Part shown: positions 41,208 to 49,948 of the stretch, piece by piece
Layout of the letters: each line of letters opens with the position of its first letter
Position numbering within the stretch: position 1 is the first letter of the stretch
Notes under the pieces: model-generated
Database searches by the model: none
What the model saw: the letters and a program-made list of their open reading frames with translations, nothing else
What the model was told of the DNA's origin: nothing
NCBI GenBank assembly: GCA_965246845.1
Contig: CBDFFR010000001.1
Location: 121,193 to 185,192, forward strand
Direction: 5' to 3'
Source of the DNA: JBBRMW01 sp965246845
GTDB taxonomy: Bacteria; Chloroflexota; Anaerolineae; Aggregatilineales; UBA2796
DNA: 64,000 nucleotides
Position numbers and translations under genes: made by a program

Positions 41208-42092
41208 TTAGAACAGCGTTAATTGTTCCGGTGGACCCGCATCGGCAGGCGGCGGCGCGTCCTCTTCAATCGTAACAGACTCCCAGGGCAGCGACGGCAA
41301 ATTCGGACGCACGGCGCGCACCCGCGCATACACTTCGCGCGCGAAACCGGGCGATCTGCGCTCATCCGGGCAGTGGACATAAAAGTACACATCACGTCCA
41401 GCGTCGATCCACCTAGCGAGGCGCGGGACCCATTCATCCCAATAGGGTTCGTTCTCTTCCGGGACCGGACTGCTGATGTAACGCACCAGCGCGTACCTTT
41501 GCACCGGGTCCGTCACGAGCGGCACATCCGGCTTGCGCTCCTGCGCGCTCTCCGCGTCCGGCGACTCGGACGTCAGCGCGGGGCGGCTGTCCATCAGCAC
41601 GCGCCCGGCATTGCCAGCTACCAACACCTCGCGAAGCGCGGACTCGCCGGGTTCTGTGAAGAATTCCGCGTGGCGCACCTCGACCGCGATTTGCAGATCG
41701 CGCGGCATCGACGCCAGAAATTCCGCGAGCAGTGGCAGCCGCTTTGGGCTGAAACTCGGCGGTAGTTGCAGCATCAACGGACCCAGCCGCGTGCCGAATT
41801 CGCGCATATTCCCGATGAATGCCCGCGCCTGCTCATCTACATTGCGCAACTGCGCGGTATGCGTGATCGTCTTCGGGAACTTCGGGCTAAATCGGAACGT
41901 CTCCGGCGTCTCCTCGACCCATTTGCGGATCGTGGTGACAGGCGGCACGGCGTAAAAGCTGCTGTTCAATTCGACGGCGGTGAGACGTTCCGCGTAGGCG
42001 CGCAGGCGTTCATTGTTGGGCGTCCCCGCCGGGTAGAAGCTGTTCTTGAAATCATCATGCGCCCACACCGCGCACCCGATGTAGAGCGTCAC
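41208..42092 (-). CDS. DUF72 domain protein
   Basis: This 294-residue DUF72 TIM-barrel-like protein has an N-terminus LYIGCAVWAHDDFKNSFYP, then ERLTAVELNSSFYAVPPVTTIRKWVEETPETFRFSPKFPKTITH. LQLPPSFSP and the C-terminal YFYVHCPDE follow, all characteristic of the family. Its biochemical function is unknown. The start is GTG 42092, whose GTGA overlaps the stop of the GH57-like gene, so the two are translationally coupled. The upstream 27 codons of open frame only duplicate that gene's 3' end. Confidence 0.9.
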   Translation of the reverse strand: MTLYIGCAVWAHDDFKNSFYPAGTPNNERLRAYAERLTAVELNSSFYAVPPVTTIRKWVEETPETFRFSPKFPKTITHTAQLRNVDEQARAFIGNMREFGTRLGPLMLQLPPSFSPKRLPLLAEFLASMPRDLQIAVEVRHAEFFTEPGESALREVLVAGNAGRVLMDSRPALTSESPDAESAQERKPDVPLVTDPVQRYALVRYISSPVPEENEPYWDEWVPRLARWIDAGRDVYFYVHCPDERRSPGFAREVYARVRAVRPNLPSLPWESVTIEEDAPPPADAGPPEQLTLF

Positions 42093-44254
42093 CGCGCACC
42101 ACCCGGCAGCAGCCGCACAGTCTGCGTGATTTGCACGTTCCACGCTGTATCGGGCGGGATCGTGATCTCCCACAGATGCAGAAAGACGGTCCCCTGATAG
42201 CCACGCTCGAAGCCATCATCGGAGAGCGAAACGCTTTCCAGCGGGAAGGTCCACAGCGCGGCGGGTTCGCTCATTTCGGTTGTGACGCACAGCGCGCGGA
42301 TGCGGCTCTCCGCGCTGTAGCGGTCCACTCCATCGATAATCTGGATGGCGCTCAGCGAATGCGGCACGGGATCGCTATTCACCCGGAAATCACAGTACGC
42401 CGCGTCGTCGCCGCCATCGAAACCCAGCACCGTCTCCACGCCGAAGCGCAGCGCGAGCGGAACCGCGCCCGGATGCGAGAGCGTATAACCGACGCTGAAC
42501 GAGTCCGCGCCCTTCTCGAAGGCGAACGTCTTGCTCACGCTGACAGGCTGGTGCTTGCTGCCAATCCACACATGCCCGTCGCGGCTGAAGGTGATCCGCG
42601 CGGCGCGGCTGTTGTGTTTGAGATCGACGCGATACGGCTGGTTGACGTAATCACCCTGTTCGGCATAGCGCGCCCGGTAGAATTCATCGAGCGTGGTATC
42701 TTCGCGCAGGAAATGGTCGATGAACGACGCACGCCGATGCCAATCCATGACAATCGCGCGTTCCAGCCCGGCTTCACGCGCGCGGATAATGCCTGGCGTG
42801 CGTAGGTCCGTCTCGTGATAGGCGGGCGACTCCGGCGTGAGGACGCGCCCGGTCCGCACGGCATCCTGCAAATCGGCATGATAGGCTTGCGCGTGGCGGC
42901 TCATAATATTCGATAAATTATAGGCCGCCGGACCGTAATCCAGCTCGACGAGCGCCCCGCCGACGCCTGCCGTCCACACACCCGCAAGCGGCTGGCTGGT
43001 CAGCATAATTTCCGGGCGACCATCCACATCGAGGTCGTAGCTGGTCACGCGCAATTCGCCGTGTTCACCATCGGCCAGCGCTTCCGCCGCGAGCAGGTTG
43101 GCATAGGCCGCCGCGCGCAGCTTGAACAGGTAAATCCCGCCGAAGACACCGTGCAAATAGCCGTCGCTGGTCTGCGCCGCCCACAGCATATTCAGCGCTT
43201 CCTCGCGTTTGCGCCCGCGCCGCATCGCGTGAATTTTCTCGCTGACCGCGACCATCCGTTTGTGCAGGTGGTTGATTTCGTCGTAATGGGTCAGGTAGCC
43301 GCGCCACGTCCCGCCCTGCAAGAGCCGCCCCGCTCCATTGCGCAGTGAGACCGCGATTTGCCTGCGCAGCCGCGCCGCTTCGGGCTTCATGCTCCACTCG
43401 CGCATCTCCGCGCCTGTCGATTCCGGGATGTAGACGCGGCCAAGCGCCGGAACGCGGTTCAGGACTTCGCCCGGCGCGGCGGTCGTCAGCCAATCGGATT
43501 GGCGTTCGAGCGCGGCAAAGAGCGCTTCCATGAATTTGCCGTCGCCCCAACAGCGCTCGTAAGTCCCCGGCCACATCCCGAATTTCTCTCCATCGAAGGC
43601 GCAGCAAACGACCTTCGGCTGGTTGGAGGTAAGTGGTTCATCGGCTTCCGTGCGCAGCCACGCGATCAACCGTTCGACGGGCTGCCAGGGAATCGCTTCC
43701 TGCACGCGCGTCAACGACGGAAACACATAGATGCACGCGCCGCTCTCTTCGGTGCGGTAATAGCCGAAACAGTCCTGCGCGGCGTCCAGCCCGGCGCTCT
43801 CGAACTGCGTATCGCTCAGGATCGTATACTCCGCGCCGCTTTCGGCCAGCACGCGCGGCAGGTGCGGCTCCCAGACCTTCGCGGCCAGCCACGCGCCGCG
43901 CGCCGTCGTGCCGAAGCGGGTCCGCAGCCGTTCAGTCAGTTTTTCAATTTGTCCGGCTTTATCGGCGTCGGGAAGTGCAACGAGGACGGGTTCATAGTAG
44001 CCTCCTGTGAGCAATTCGACCTGCCCGCGCGCGACCAGCGCCCGCAGCCGATCCACCAGATTCGCGTAATTCTGGACGAGCCAATCCAGCAAATGCCCGC
44101 TGAAGTGCATCCCGACATGGATCGTCGGGTGCTGTTCGAGTAGCTCAATTACGGGGAGATAGCTGACGTGCGCGGCGTGTTCATTCACATAATCGAACTG
44201 GCCGACGGGTTGATGGTTGTGAAATACCAGCGAGAGGATGACGGACGCGGACAT
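42089..44254 (-). CDS. GH57-like amylase/4-alpha-glucanotransferase homologue, nucleophile missing
   Basis: This 721-residue protein has a GH57 N-terminal barrel (LVFHNHQPVGQF at about 9-20, VELLTGGYYEPVL near 88) followed by DUF1925/DUF1926-like beta domains, the order of 4-alpha-glucanotransferase-type GH57 enzymes. The region that should hold the nucleophile, WLTERVWEP in active members, reads WLAAKVWEPHLP, with Ala at residue 125 (codon 43880-43882). The acid/base Asp221 in FDGEKFG is kept. GH57 contains known amylase-like proteins lacking catalytic residues, so this may be a carbohydrate-binding or regulatory homologue. AGGAG lies 11 bases before ATG 44254. It is coupled to the DUF72 gene. 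Confidence 0.85.
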   Translation of the reverse strand: MSASVILSLVFHNHQPVGQFDYVNEHAAHVSYLPVIELLEQHPTIHVGMHFSGHLLDWLVQNYANLVDRLRALVARGQVELLTGGYYEPVLVALPDADKAGQIEKLTERLRTRFGTTARGAWLAAKVWEPHLPRVLAESGAEYTILSDTQFESAGLDAAQDCFGYYRTEESGACIYVFPSLTRVQEAIPWQPVERLIAWLRTEADEPLTSNQPKVVCCAFDGEKFGMWPGTYERCWGDGKFMEALFAALERQSDWLTTAAPGEVLNRVPALGRVYIPESTGAEMREWSMKPEAARLRRQIAVSLRNGAGRLLQGGTWRGYLTHYDEINHLHKRMVAVSEKIHAMRRGRKREEALNMLWAAQTSDGYLHGVFGGIYLFKLRAAAYANLLAAEALADGEHGELRVTSYDLDVDGRPEIMLTSQPLAGVWTAGVGGALVELDYGPAAYNLSNIMSRHAQAYHADLQDAVRTGRVLTPESPAYHETDLRTPGIIRAREAGLERAIVMDWHRRASFIDHFLREDTTLDEFYRARYAEQGDYVNQPYRVDLKHNSRAARITFSRDGHVWIGSKHQPVSVSKTFAFEKGADSFSVGYTLSHPGAVPLALRFGVETVLGFDGGDDAAYCDFRVNSDPVPHSLSAIQIIDGVDRYSAESRIRALCVTTEMSEPAALWTFPLESVSLSDDGFERGYQGTVFLHLWEITIPPDTAWNVQITQTVRLLPGGAR

Positions 44255-44307
44255 TTGTTTCCACGCTCCTTGATCAGAGTTTAGCAGCATCGCATAACGC
44301 AGTTGAA

Positions 44308-44835
44308 TTAATTAACCCCAATCCCGACCAGTACGATTTTTAACGTCTCGCAATCGACGGCGAGCTGCATCCCGTTCGGGATAGGGGTCGGCTGTGGATT
44401 GGCGGCAAGCGGACCGCGCACAAGCTGCGGGATGCTCACATCGTACAGTTTGGTATTCAGCACCGGATCAATGACGGATGTAATCGGACCGTAACGCAGC
44501 GTATCCTTGTTCTGGAACTGCTTTTGCAGGAAGACGCGCAGTTCCGGCAGTGCGTTTCCACGTCCGGTGAATCTCATCGGCACATCCAGATAGGTACGGA
44601 AGCCCGGCGCGAAGGTGGCGAACACCCCATCCAGATTCCCGGAATTATATGCCGCGAGGAACCCGCGCACACTCGCCTCTGCTTTGGTCGGGTCGCTGCA
44701 AACCGCGCTGATCGCTGTCGGTGGCGGCGCGGCCTGACCCGGCGCGGCCTGCGCGGGCGTGTTCGTGGCCGGGCTGGACCCCGCACATCCACCGAGTATT
44801 ACGAGCGTCAAAACGAGCAGGAGAAAGCGGCGCAT
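44308..44835 (-). CDS. putative lipoprotein, SnoaL/NTF2-like
   Basis: This 175-residue protein has a lipoprotein signal (FLLLVLTLVILGGC, lipobox Cys at 17) and a P/A/T-rich linker. A small domain follows (about 55-165, SVRGFLAAYNSGNLDGVFATFAPGFRTY) whose start resembles NTF2/SnoaL-like folds. It is anchored on the outer face of the cytoplasmic membrane. GGAA lies 6 bases before the ATG. It is divergent from the frameshifted secreted protein gene and has no clear operon partner. Confidence 0.75.
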   Translation of the reverse strand: MRRFLLLVLTLVILGGCAGSSPATNTPAQAAPGQAAPPPTAISAVCSDPTKAEASVRGFLAAYNSGNLDGVFATFAPGFRTYLDVPMRFTGRGNALPELRVFLQKQFQNKDTLRYGPITSVIDPVLNTKLYDVSIPQLVRGPLAANPQPTPIPNGMQLAVDCETLKIVLVGIGVN

Positions 44836-44928
44836 CGGCGTTCCTTTGAAAGGTACGCATCAGTGTACCGTATTTGCGCGGCGGGTGGCGCGCGGTAAAG
44901 TCCATCACGATCATGAGGACGTTTCCCA

Positions 44929-45147
44929 TTGCGCCGTCTTTTGCTGCTCTCACTGCTCTTCGCTTTGCTGTCGTGCGCGCTCCCGACCCGTGCGCAGGAA
45001 GACCTCGGCTACCCGATTACTGTCCTCGAAGACAATATGGATGGCGCATACCGCTGGCAATTCACCGAAAGCGAGCGCTTTCTCGCCGCGCTCGATAATG
45101 GAAGGCTGCGCCTGCAACTCACGGCGGGCGGCTGGCCTATGCGCTGA
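44929..45147 (+). CDS. 5' part of a frameshifted secreted lectin-like protein
   Basis: This 72-codon frame starts at TTG 44929 with AGGA about 10 bases upstream. It encodes a signal peptide (LLLLSLLFALLSCALPTRA, cleaved before QED) and the first strands of a lectin-like domain, YPITVLEDNMDGAYRWQF. It ends in TGA inside the GC run at 45123-45136. The next ORF begins in the -1 frame at an overlapping TGATG, and its out-of-frame upstream codons continue the domain (LAYALMQQVGP). A one-base loss in the gene or assembly is the simplest reading; termination-reinitiation is possible. Confidence 0.55.
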   Translation: MRRLLLLSLLFALLSCALPTRAQEDLGYPITVLEDNMDGAYRWQFTESERFLAALDNGRLRLQLTAGGWPMR

Positions 45148-46154
45148 TGCAGCAGGTCGGACCGCTCAACGACCTGTATTTGCAGGTCGAGGCGCAGATC
45201 GAACGGCAGTCGGTTTATACCGAATATGGGCTGATGTTCCGCGCGCAGAACCGCGACGACGGCCTGAGCGGATATGTGTTCCTCGTCAACAGCCTGAATC
45301 AGTACCGCTTCGGCGTCAGCACGCCTTCCGGCTTGCGTGTCATACAGGATTGGCAGCAAATGAGCGTCCCGGCACAGGGCGCGAACATGTTGACAGCGCT
45401 CACCCGCGGGACGCAAATCATCCTGCGCTATAACGGGACGACGCTCGCCACGCTCACCGACGCGTCGCTCACGGAAGCAGGGCGCTTCGGCGTGGTGATC
45501 GGCACGCAATCCGGCGCGGAGACGACGGCCAGCGTCCTTTTCGATAACCTGCGCGTGACCGCGCCCGACCGCGAGCGGATCATCCACATTCCGCTTACAC
45601 TGCAAAATGCGAACCGAACCGCACGCGTGCTGATCGATGAACTACAAAGAGCAGGGCTGCTGCAGAGCGGCGGGCGGCAGGTCTTCACGATGAGCAGCAC
45701 CTATGTCAATAACTTTCTGGAAGGTATGAACGCACTGCGTATCGCCAAACCGCTGCTGCTCGCGGATGTCCTCGTCGTCGCAGATGTGACCTGGGACAGC
45801 CCGAAAATTGCCGTCGCGTGTGGCGTCTCGCTGCACGGCGCGGAGGATGGCAGCGGGCAAATGCTGCTTATGAACAAATTCGGCGGCGTCGGCCTCTATC
45901 AAATGGTTGGAAGTACACTCGCACAGGCGACTTACGGACCAAGTATCACGCTGCACACCGAGAACGCGCGCTCAAACCGGATAATCGTTATAGCGTCGGG
46001 GACGCTCACGGTGGTGTATGTGAATGGCACATGGGTCGACGTGCTGTACGCCCCAGCGTCGCGCGGTGCGCTCTCGCTCGTCTCGTTCAATTACGAGGTC
46101 GCGTCGGTGCGCTGCCAGTTCGATAATGTGTTGGTGTGGTCATTTGATGGATAA
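45147..46154 (+). CDS. main part of a frameshifted secreted lectin-like protein
   Basis: This 335-residue frame continues the preceding 72-codon ORF in the -1 frame. Residues about 1-150 form a concanavalin/laminin-G-like sandwich (LYLQVEAQIERQSVYTEYGLMFR, FLVNSLNQYRFGV, RFGVVIGTQS, ASVLFDNLRVTAP) of the type found in secreted Anaerolineae proteins. The C-terminal half repeats a similar architecture (VVADVTWDSPKIAVACGVS...VRCQFDNVLVWSFDG). Alone it lacks any export signal; that is encoded in the upstream fragment. Probably one gene spanning 44929-46154. Confidence 0.65.
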   Translation: MQQVGPLNDLYLQVEAQIERQSVYTEYGLMFRAQNRDDGLSGYVFLVNSLNQYRFGVSTPSGLRVIQDWQQMSVPAQGANMLTALTRGTQIILRYNGTTLATLTDASLTEAGRFGVVIGTQSGAETTASVLFDNLRVTAPDRERIIHIPLTLQNANRTARVLIDELQRAGLLQSGGRQVFTMSSTYVNNFLEGMNALRIAKPLLLADVLVVADVTWDSPKIAVACGVSLHGAEDGSGQMLLMNKFGGVGLYQMVGSTLAQATYGPSITLHTENARSNRIIVIASGTLTVVYVNGTWVDVLYAPASRGALSLVSFNYEVASVRCQFDNVLVWSFDG

Positions 46155-46171
46155 GTAAAGGGAGCGTAACT

Positions 46172-46626
46172 ATGGAAGAACAATTCGTGTATTTGCTCCG
46201 GGCAAGTGCGGGATGGACGCAAGTGAGACTGTCGCTATCTGATGAGTCGGCTCAAATCGATTACGATGCTGCTTCAATGGGCGTTGATCCGAACCGTTTC
46301 ACACTCCACTGCAAACATAAAAAACTATCAGATACACACGGCATCTTGATCACAACTTCCTGCTGGAAGTGAGCGTCGCTGAATTGATGCGTATGAACGA
46401 GAAGAATAATTCCGAATGGTCGCGCTTTGCACGTTGGGATTACGTATAAAAAACCGAACGGCTGGTGTTCTCGAACCCGAAGGACGGTCCACCAGACGCA
46501 CAAATCAGCCTGCGCATTCAGATGCTCGGCTCTCTGAGTACGCGCAGCGGAACATGGATCAAACCCCTATGTCGACGATGCCATTCCCTATATAACTTGG
46601 TTTCGCTACCGAATCATTCCGAATAA
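46172..46626 (+). pseudogene. decayed gene with frameshift and nonsense codon
   Basis: A good start (GGGAG 8 bases before ATG 46172) opens a 66-codon frame beginning MEEQFVYLLRASAGW and ending at 46372. In the -1 frame, protein-like sequence continues from about 46342 (HLDHNFLLEVSVAELMRM), is cut by TAA at 46447, and resumes in the same frame with ERLVFSNPKDGPPDAQISL to about 46575. This looks like one gene of about 140 residues broken twice. I recognise no family. Confidence 0.45.
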
Positions 46627-46695
46627 ACGCCGGATCAGGCGCAGAATAAACATCGCTCTGAAAAACTTGAACACTCCGTTGATGCAACCGCCCAT
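46606..46695 (-). CDS. possible 29-residue membrane peptide
   Basis: ATG 46695 with AAAGG about 10 bases upstream opens a 29-codon frame, MGGCINGVFKFFRAMFIL followed by RLIRRLFGMIR. It is an amphipathic/hydrophobic segment with a basic end. It lies beyond the terminator of the DUF2382 gene and would need its own promoter. It could be chance. Confidence 0.25.
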   Translation of the reverse strand: MGGCINGVFKFFRAMFILRLIRRLFGMIR

Positions 46696-46766
46696 AATGT
46701 GACGACCTTTCGTGTAATCCAGATGTAAACAGCAAAGCAGGTTATAACGTTGCTGTTCATTTTCGC

Positions 46767-46796
46767 AAAAAAGAAGCAGGCATCGCGGCCTGCTTC
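46767..46796 (-). terminator. Rho-independent terminator of the DUF2382 gene
   Basis: On the minus strand a 9-bp stem GAAGCAGGC/GCCTGCTTC with a 6-base loop is followed by six T. It lies 33 bases after the DUF2382 stop. Confidence 0.92.
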
Positions 46797-46828
46797 CCTT
46801 TAGGTCAATAGCGTGGAGGGCGCGCTGA

Positions 46829-47986
46829 TTAGCGACCCTTGCGAACCTTGTCCCACGCATAGCGGATGTTGTCTTTCACATCCTGCCATTGCTGACCGGG
46901 ATTCGTTTTCTGCCACTCGGTACGCGCCTGCGCTTCAACGCGATCCCAATCCTGACCCTTGTAGGCGTCGTTAGTCGCGAGCGTGTAGCCGTAGCGATAA
47001 ACCGGCTCGTAGGTCGTGTACTTGTAATTCTTACCCGCGTAGCGCGTGCCGAAATCCGTCTGGAAGTCTTTGTCGAAGTCGGTGTAGGCATAAGATGCGC
47101 CATTCTGCGCAGTAGCCGCATCCTTTTCGACGTGGATTTCGGTCTTGCGGACAGTATCCGCAACCTTCTCGGTGCGCTCGGTCGATTCCTTACCAACAAC
47201 GACTTCTTCAACGACGCGCGCGATCTTGCTGACCACTGCCTGCTCGCCGCGCTCAGTCATTTCGATGGTCTTTTCCTGGAACGGGTTCTCGCCAGCCGCA
47301 AGCGGACGATCCACAGCACGACGGTCAACCGTCACTTTTTCTTCGCGCAACGTCACATCAGCCTGGACCGGGCGCTCGCTGACAGTCGTGAACACGCGCA
47401 CGCGACCTTTTTCAACGGCACGCTTCTGTACGTCGATGTTCTCTTCAACAGCTTGCAGGACCGTCTTGCCATTCGTTTCGACAGCCTTCGCGGGTGTGTT
47501 GTTGGCATTGGGCGTCTTCACGCTGGCAACGGGTGTCACGGAGGCCGTAACTTTTGTCGCTGCGGCGTTTATGTCCGCGTGGACATTCGTTGCGGCTGCG
47601 CCATTCCAGCCTTCGGCACGCCATGCAGCTTCATCTTCGCTGATGTCCACCGGGTCATACTTCTCGATGATGTCGTGAATCTGATCGATCTGGGCATTCT
47701 CGCCCTGAACTGTCAGGATGACACGCCCGCGACGAATGCCTTCTGTGTACACATCGTTGTGGTACGCATCGACTTCAACGGGGTCCCCATCGCTGAACAA
47801 ACCGCGTAGCATTCCCATGAAGCCGCCCGCATTTTCCTGGGTTGCCACGGGAGCGCTGGTAGTGGTCGCTTTCGCAGAATCGTTGACGATGCTGATGCGA
47901 TTGCGGGCAATACCCGCCGCAACCAATGCGTCGATGGTGCTGTTGGCCTTCTTGATGTCGTTGAAAACCGCTACTAGGGTCTGCAT
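46829..47986 (-). CDS. DUF2382 (YsnF/AvaK-domain) stress-response protein
   Basis: This is a 385-residue protein. Residues 1 to about 130 resemble the general-stress-protein 17M-like domain (TLVAVFNDIKKANSTIDALVAAGI, then YHNDVYTEGIRRGRVILTVQGEN). A T/A/N linker leads to the DUF2382/YsnF domain (about 185-300, ENIDVQKRAVEKGRVRVFTTVSERPVQADVTLREEKVTVDRR...RTEKVADTVRKTEIHVEK). The tail is aromatic and charged (YRYGYTLATNDAYKGQDWDRVEAQARTEW). No membrane segment or enzyme motif is seen; such proteins are linked to desiccation, oxidative and general stress. GGGAG precedes the ATG. It is monocistronic with its own terminator. Confidence 0.87.
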   Translation of the reverse strand: MQTLVAVFNDIKKANSTIDALVAAGIARNRISIVNDSAKATTTSAPVATQENAGGFMGMLRGLFSDGDPVEVDAYHNDVYTEGIRRGRVILTVQGENAQIDQIHDIIEKYDPVDISEDEAAWRAEGWNGAAATNVHADINAAATKVTASVTPVASVKTPNANNTPAKAVETNGKTVLQAVEENIDVQKRAVEKGRVRVFTTVSERPVQADVTLREEKVTVDRRAVDRPLAAGENPFQEKTIEMTERGEQAVVSKIARVVEEVVVGKESTERTEKVADTVRKTEIHVEKDAATAQNGASYAYTDFDKDFQTDFGTRYAGKNYKYTTYEPVYRYGYTLATNDAYKGQDWDRVEAQARTEWQKTNPGQQWQDVKDNIRYAWDKVRKGR

Positions 47987-48221
47987 AATCCATATCTCCC
48001 TGTGTTCATATCCGGCAAGCTAACTCACCGATGCGCTGATGCGCCGATGAACTACATAAAGGATAATCAGTAATATTTTTATACAGCCCTCTAATTCGTT
48101 CATTTGTTAGCAGGTCTATTGACCCGTTTTGTTCTAGCCTATTTTGTGGATATTTAGGAATTCTTTTGTATGTGCTGCTATGATGCGCTTCGTCACAGGC
48201 TTTCAAAGAGGAACTTCGCCA

Positions 48222-48890
48222 ATGGAAAAAAATTTGATCCGTGATGCACTCGCGGAAGGCATTGGAACCTTCATGCTCGTGCTAATCGGCGCGGGCGCAG
48301 GCGCGTTGAACGCGGGACTACCGACGGTCGCGTTTGCGCATGGTCTCATTCTCGCGGGCATTATTTATACTTACGGCCATCTCTCCGGCGCGCATGTCAA
48401 CCCGGCGGTGACACTCGGTTTGCTGATCGGCGGACACGTCAAGGCGCGCCGCGCGGCGTTCTATTGGGTCGCGCAGCTCGTCGGGGCGACATTGGCCGCC
48501 GCCTTCATCCGGCTTCTGATCCCCGTCGATGGGGTGAGCAAAATATTGACCAGCGTAGGCGAAACCAAAGGCAGCCTGACCGGAGCCTACCTCGGCAGCG
48601 CGCTCGCTATCGAATTTGTGTTGACGTTCATCCTTGTAAGCGTGGTGATACAGGCTGCCGTCCTCAAGAAGGCAGGCACATCCGCAGGTCTCGCTATCGG
48701 CGTCGTCCTCGCGGCCTGCATCATGTTCGCGGGTCCGCTGACGGGCGCTTCACTCAACCCGGCGCGCACGTTTGGTCCGGCGCTGATCGGCGGTGGACTG
48801 CTCGATTATGGACTGTTGTATATGGTTGCTATTCTGGTGGGTGGCGCGGCAGCGGGCTACATCCAGAACATGCTGTTTAAGGACGCCTAG
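48222..48890 (+). CDS. aquaporin / MIP-family channel
   Basis: This 222-residue six-helix protein has the two pore NPA boxes, HVNPAVTLG (about residue 60) and SLNPARTFGPAL (about 177). It also has the Arg after the second NPA that forms the selectivity filter. The short loops and lack of the glycerol-facilitator Asp after the second box favour a water channel, though this is not certain. GAGGA lies about 9 bases before ATG 48222; the open frame upstream to 48144 is unsupported. It stands alone between a divergent DUF2382 gene and the DUF3179 gene. Confidence 0.9.
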   Translation: MEKNLIRDALAEGIGTFMLVLIGAGAGALNAGLPTVAFAHGLILAGIIYTYGHLSGAHVNPAVTLGLLIGGHVKARRAAFYWVAQLVGATLAAAFIRLLIPVDGVSKILTSVGETKGSLTGAYLGSALAIEFVLTFILVSVVIQAAVLKKAGTSAGLAIGVVLAACIMFAGPLTGASLNPARTFGPALIGGGLLDYGLLYMVAILVGGAAAGYIQNMLFKDA

Positions 48891-48969
48891 CTGTTATGCG
48901 GTTGTGATGTAGGTTCCGGCGGCACGGACGTGTCTGAAAAACGTTGCCAGCATATGAATGAGGTACGCC

Positions 48970-49947
48970 GTGAATTCTGCATCTGTGCAAGCCGTAACCG
49001 ATTTCGATGTATCACGCGCGCTGTTGGGTCCGGTTCCCGGCCAGCGCCCTTTCGCAGTTCAGCATACCGAGCCGCTTGCCGATGCGCTGCGGCGCGGGGA
49101 GGTCACGCCGACGACTTCCTTGCAGGTTATGGAAGGCGACGGACGCGCGCTCGCTTTCGTCACCCAACAACTGATGTACCATGTCGTCGCGCAGACCGAA
49201 GACCAGCTCGCGACCTTCTGCGGCCTGTGCAATGGCGGCGTCGTGTTTTCGCCGCAGTTGGACGGACGCACGCTGCATTTCGCGCAAGGCGGGATGTATA
49301 ACGCGATGGTTATCATTCGCGATCAGGAGACGGGGACCTATTGGGATCACGTCGCGGGGCGCGCGCTGCATGGTCCACTGGCCGGGGCGCAGCTCACCCG
49401 CCTCTCCGACCTGCGCCATATGCCCGCTGTCAATACGTTGGCCGCCTACCCTGACGCACAAATCGCACTCTCAACGCTCTCGCAGCCGGAGCAGGCGCAC
49501 GCCGCGATGTACGACTCGATGCGCGTTGCCGCGAATCCGGCTGTCCCGGAAGCCATCATCAATACCTTGCGCGAGGACGACTCGCGCCTGCCGCGTATGA
49601 GCCTCGGCCTCGGCGTGTGGACCGCAGCGCAGGCGCGTTACTACCCGATGCTCACACTCAACGCTACGAACAATGTTTTGGTTGATAAGTTCGCGGGGCG
49701 TAATCTGATGGTCTATGTCGAGCCGACGCTCGGTGTCCCGGTCGCGCTCTTCACCGAAGCGACCTCGGCAGAATGGTTCGGGACCGCGCTGCGGCTGAGT
49801 ACGGGCGAGCGTATCCTTGATGGCGTCATATCGGGCGGACGCGCCGCGCAGCCGACGCAAATGCGCCCGCCGCAGCTTTTCCAGCGCTGGTATGGTTTCT
49901 CTACAGCTTTCCAAAACACCGAAATATATAAATCGTCGGTCGCCTGA
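48970..49947 (+). CDS. DUF3179 domain protein
   Basis: This 325-residue DUF3179 protein has FCGLCNGGVVFSPQLDGRTLHFAQGGMYNAMVIIRDQETGTYWDHVAGRALHGPLAG, the family core with its Cys-xx-Cys pair. A second core segment near 220-300 (YYPMLTLN, VYVEPTLGVPVALF) follows. The function of the family is unknown. GAGG lies 6 bases before GTG 48970, which I prefer to the ATG four codons earlier. No signal peptide is present, although many homologues are exported. The stop is 1 base from the convergent dehydrogenase gene. Confidence 0.85.
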   Translation: MNSASVQAVTDFDVSRALLGPVPGQRPFAVQHTEPLADALRRGEVTPTTSLQVMEGDGRALAFVTQQLMYHVVAQTEDQLATFCGLCNGGVVFSPQLDGRTLHFAQGGMYNAMVIIRDQETGTYWDHVAGRALHGPLAGAQLTRLSDLRHMPAVNTLAAYPDAQIALSTLSQPEQAHAAMYDSMRVAANPAVPEAIINTLREDDSRLPRMSLGLGVWTAAQARYYPMLTLNATNNVLVDKFAGRNLMVYVEPTLGVPVALFTEATSAEWFGTALRLSTGERILDGVISGGRAAQPTQMRPPQLFQRWYGFSTAFQNTEIYKSSVA

Positions 49948-49948
49948 G

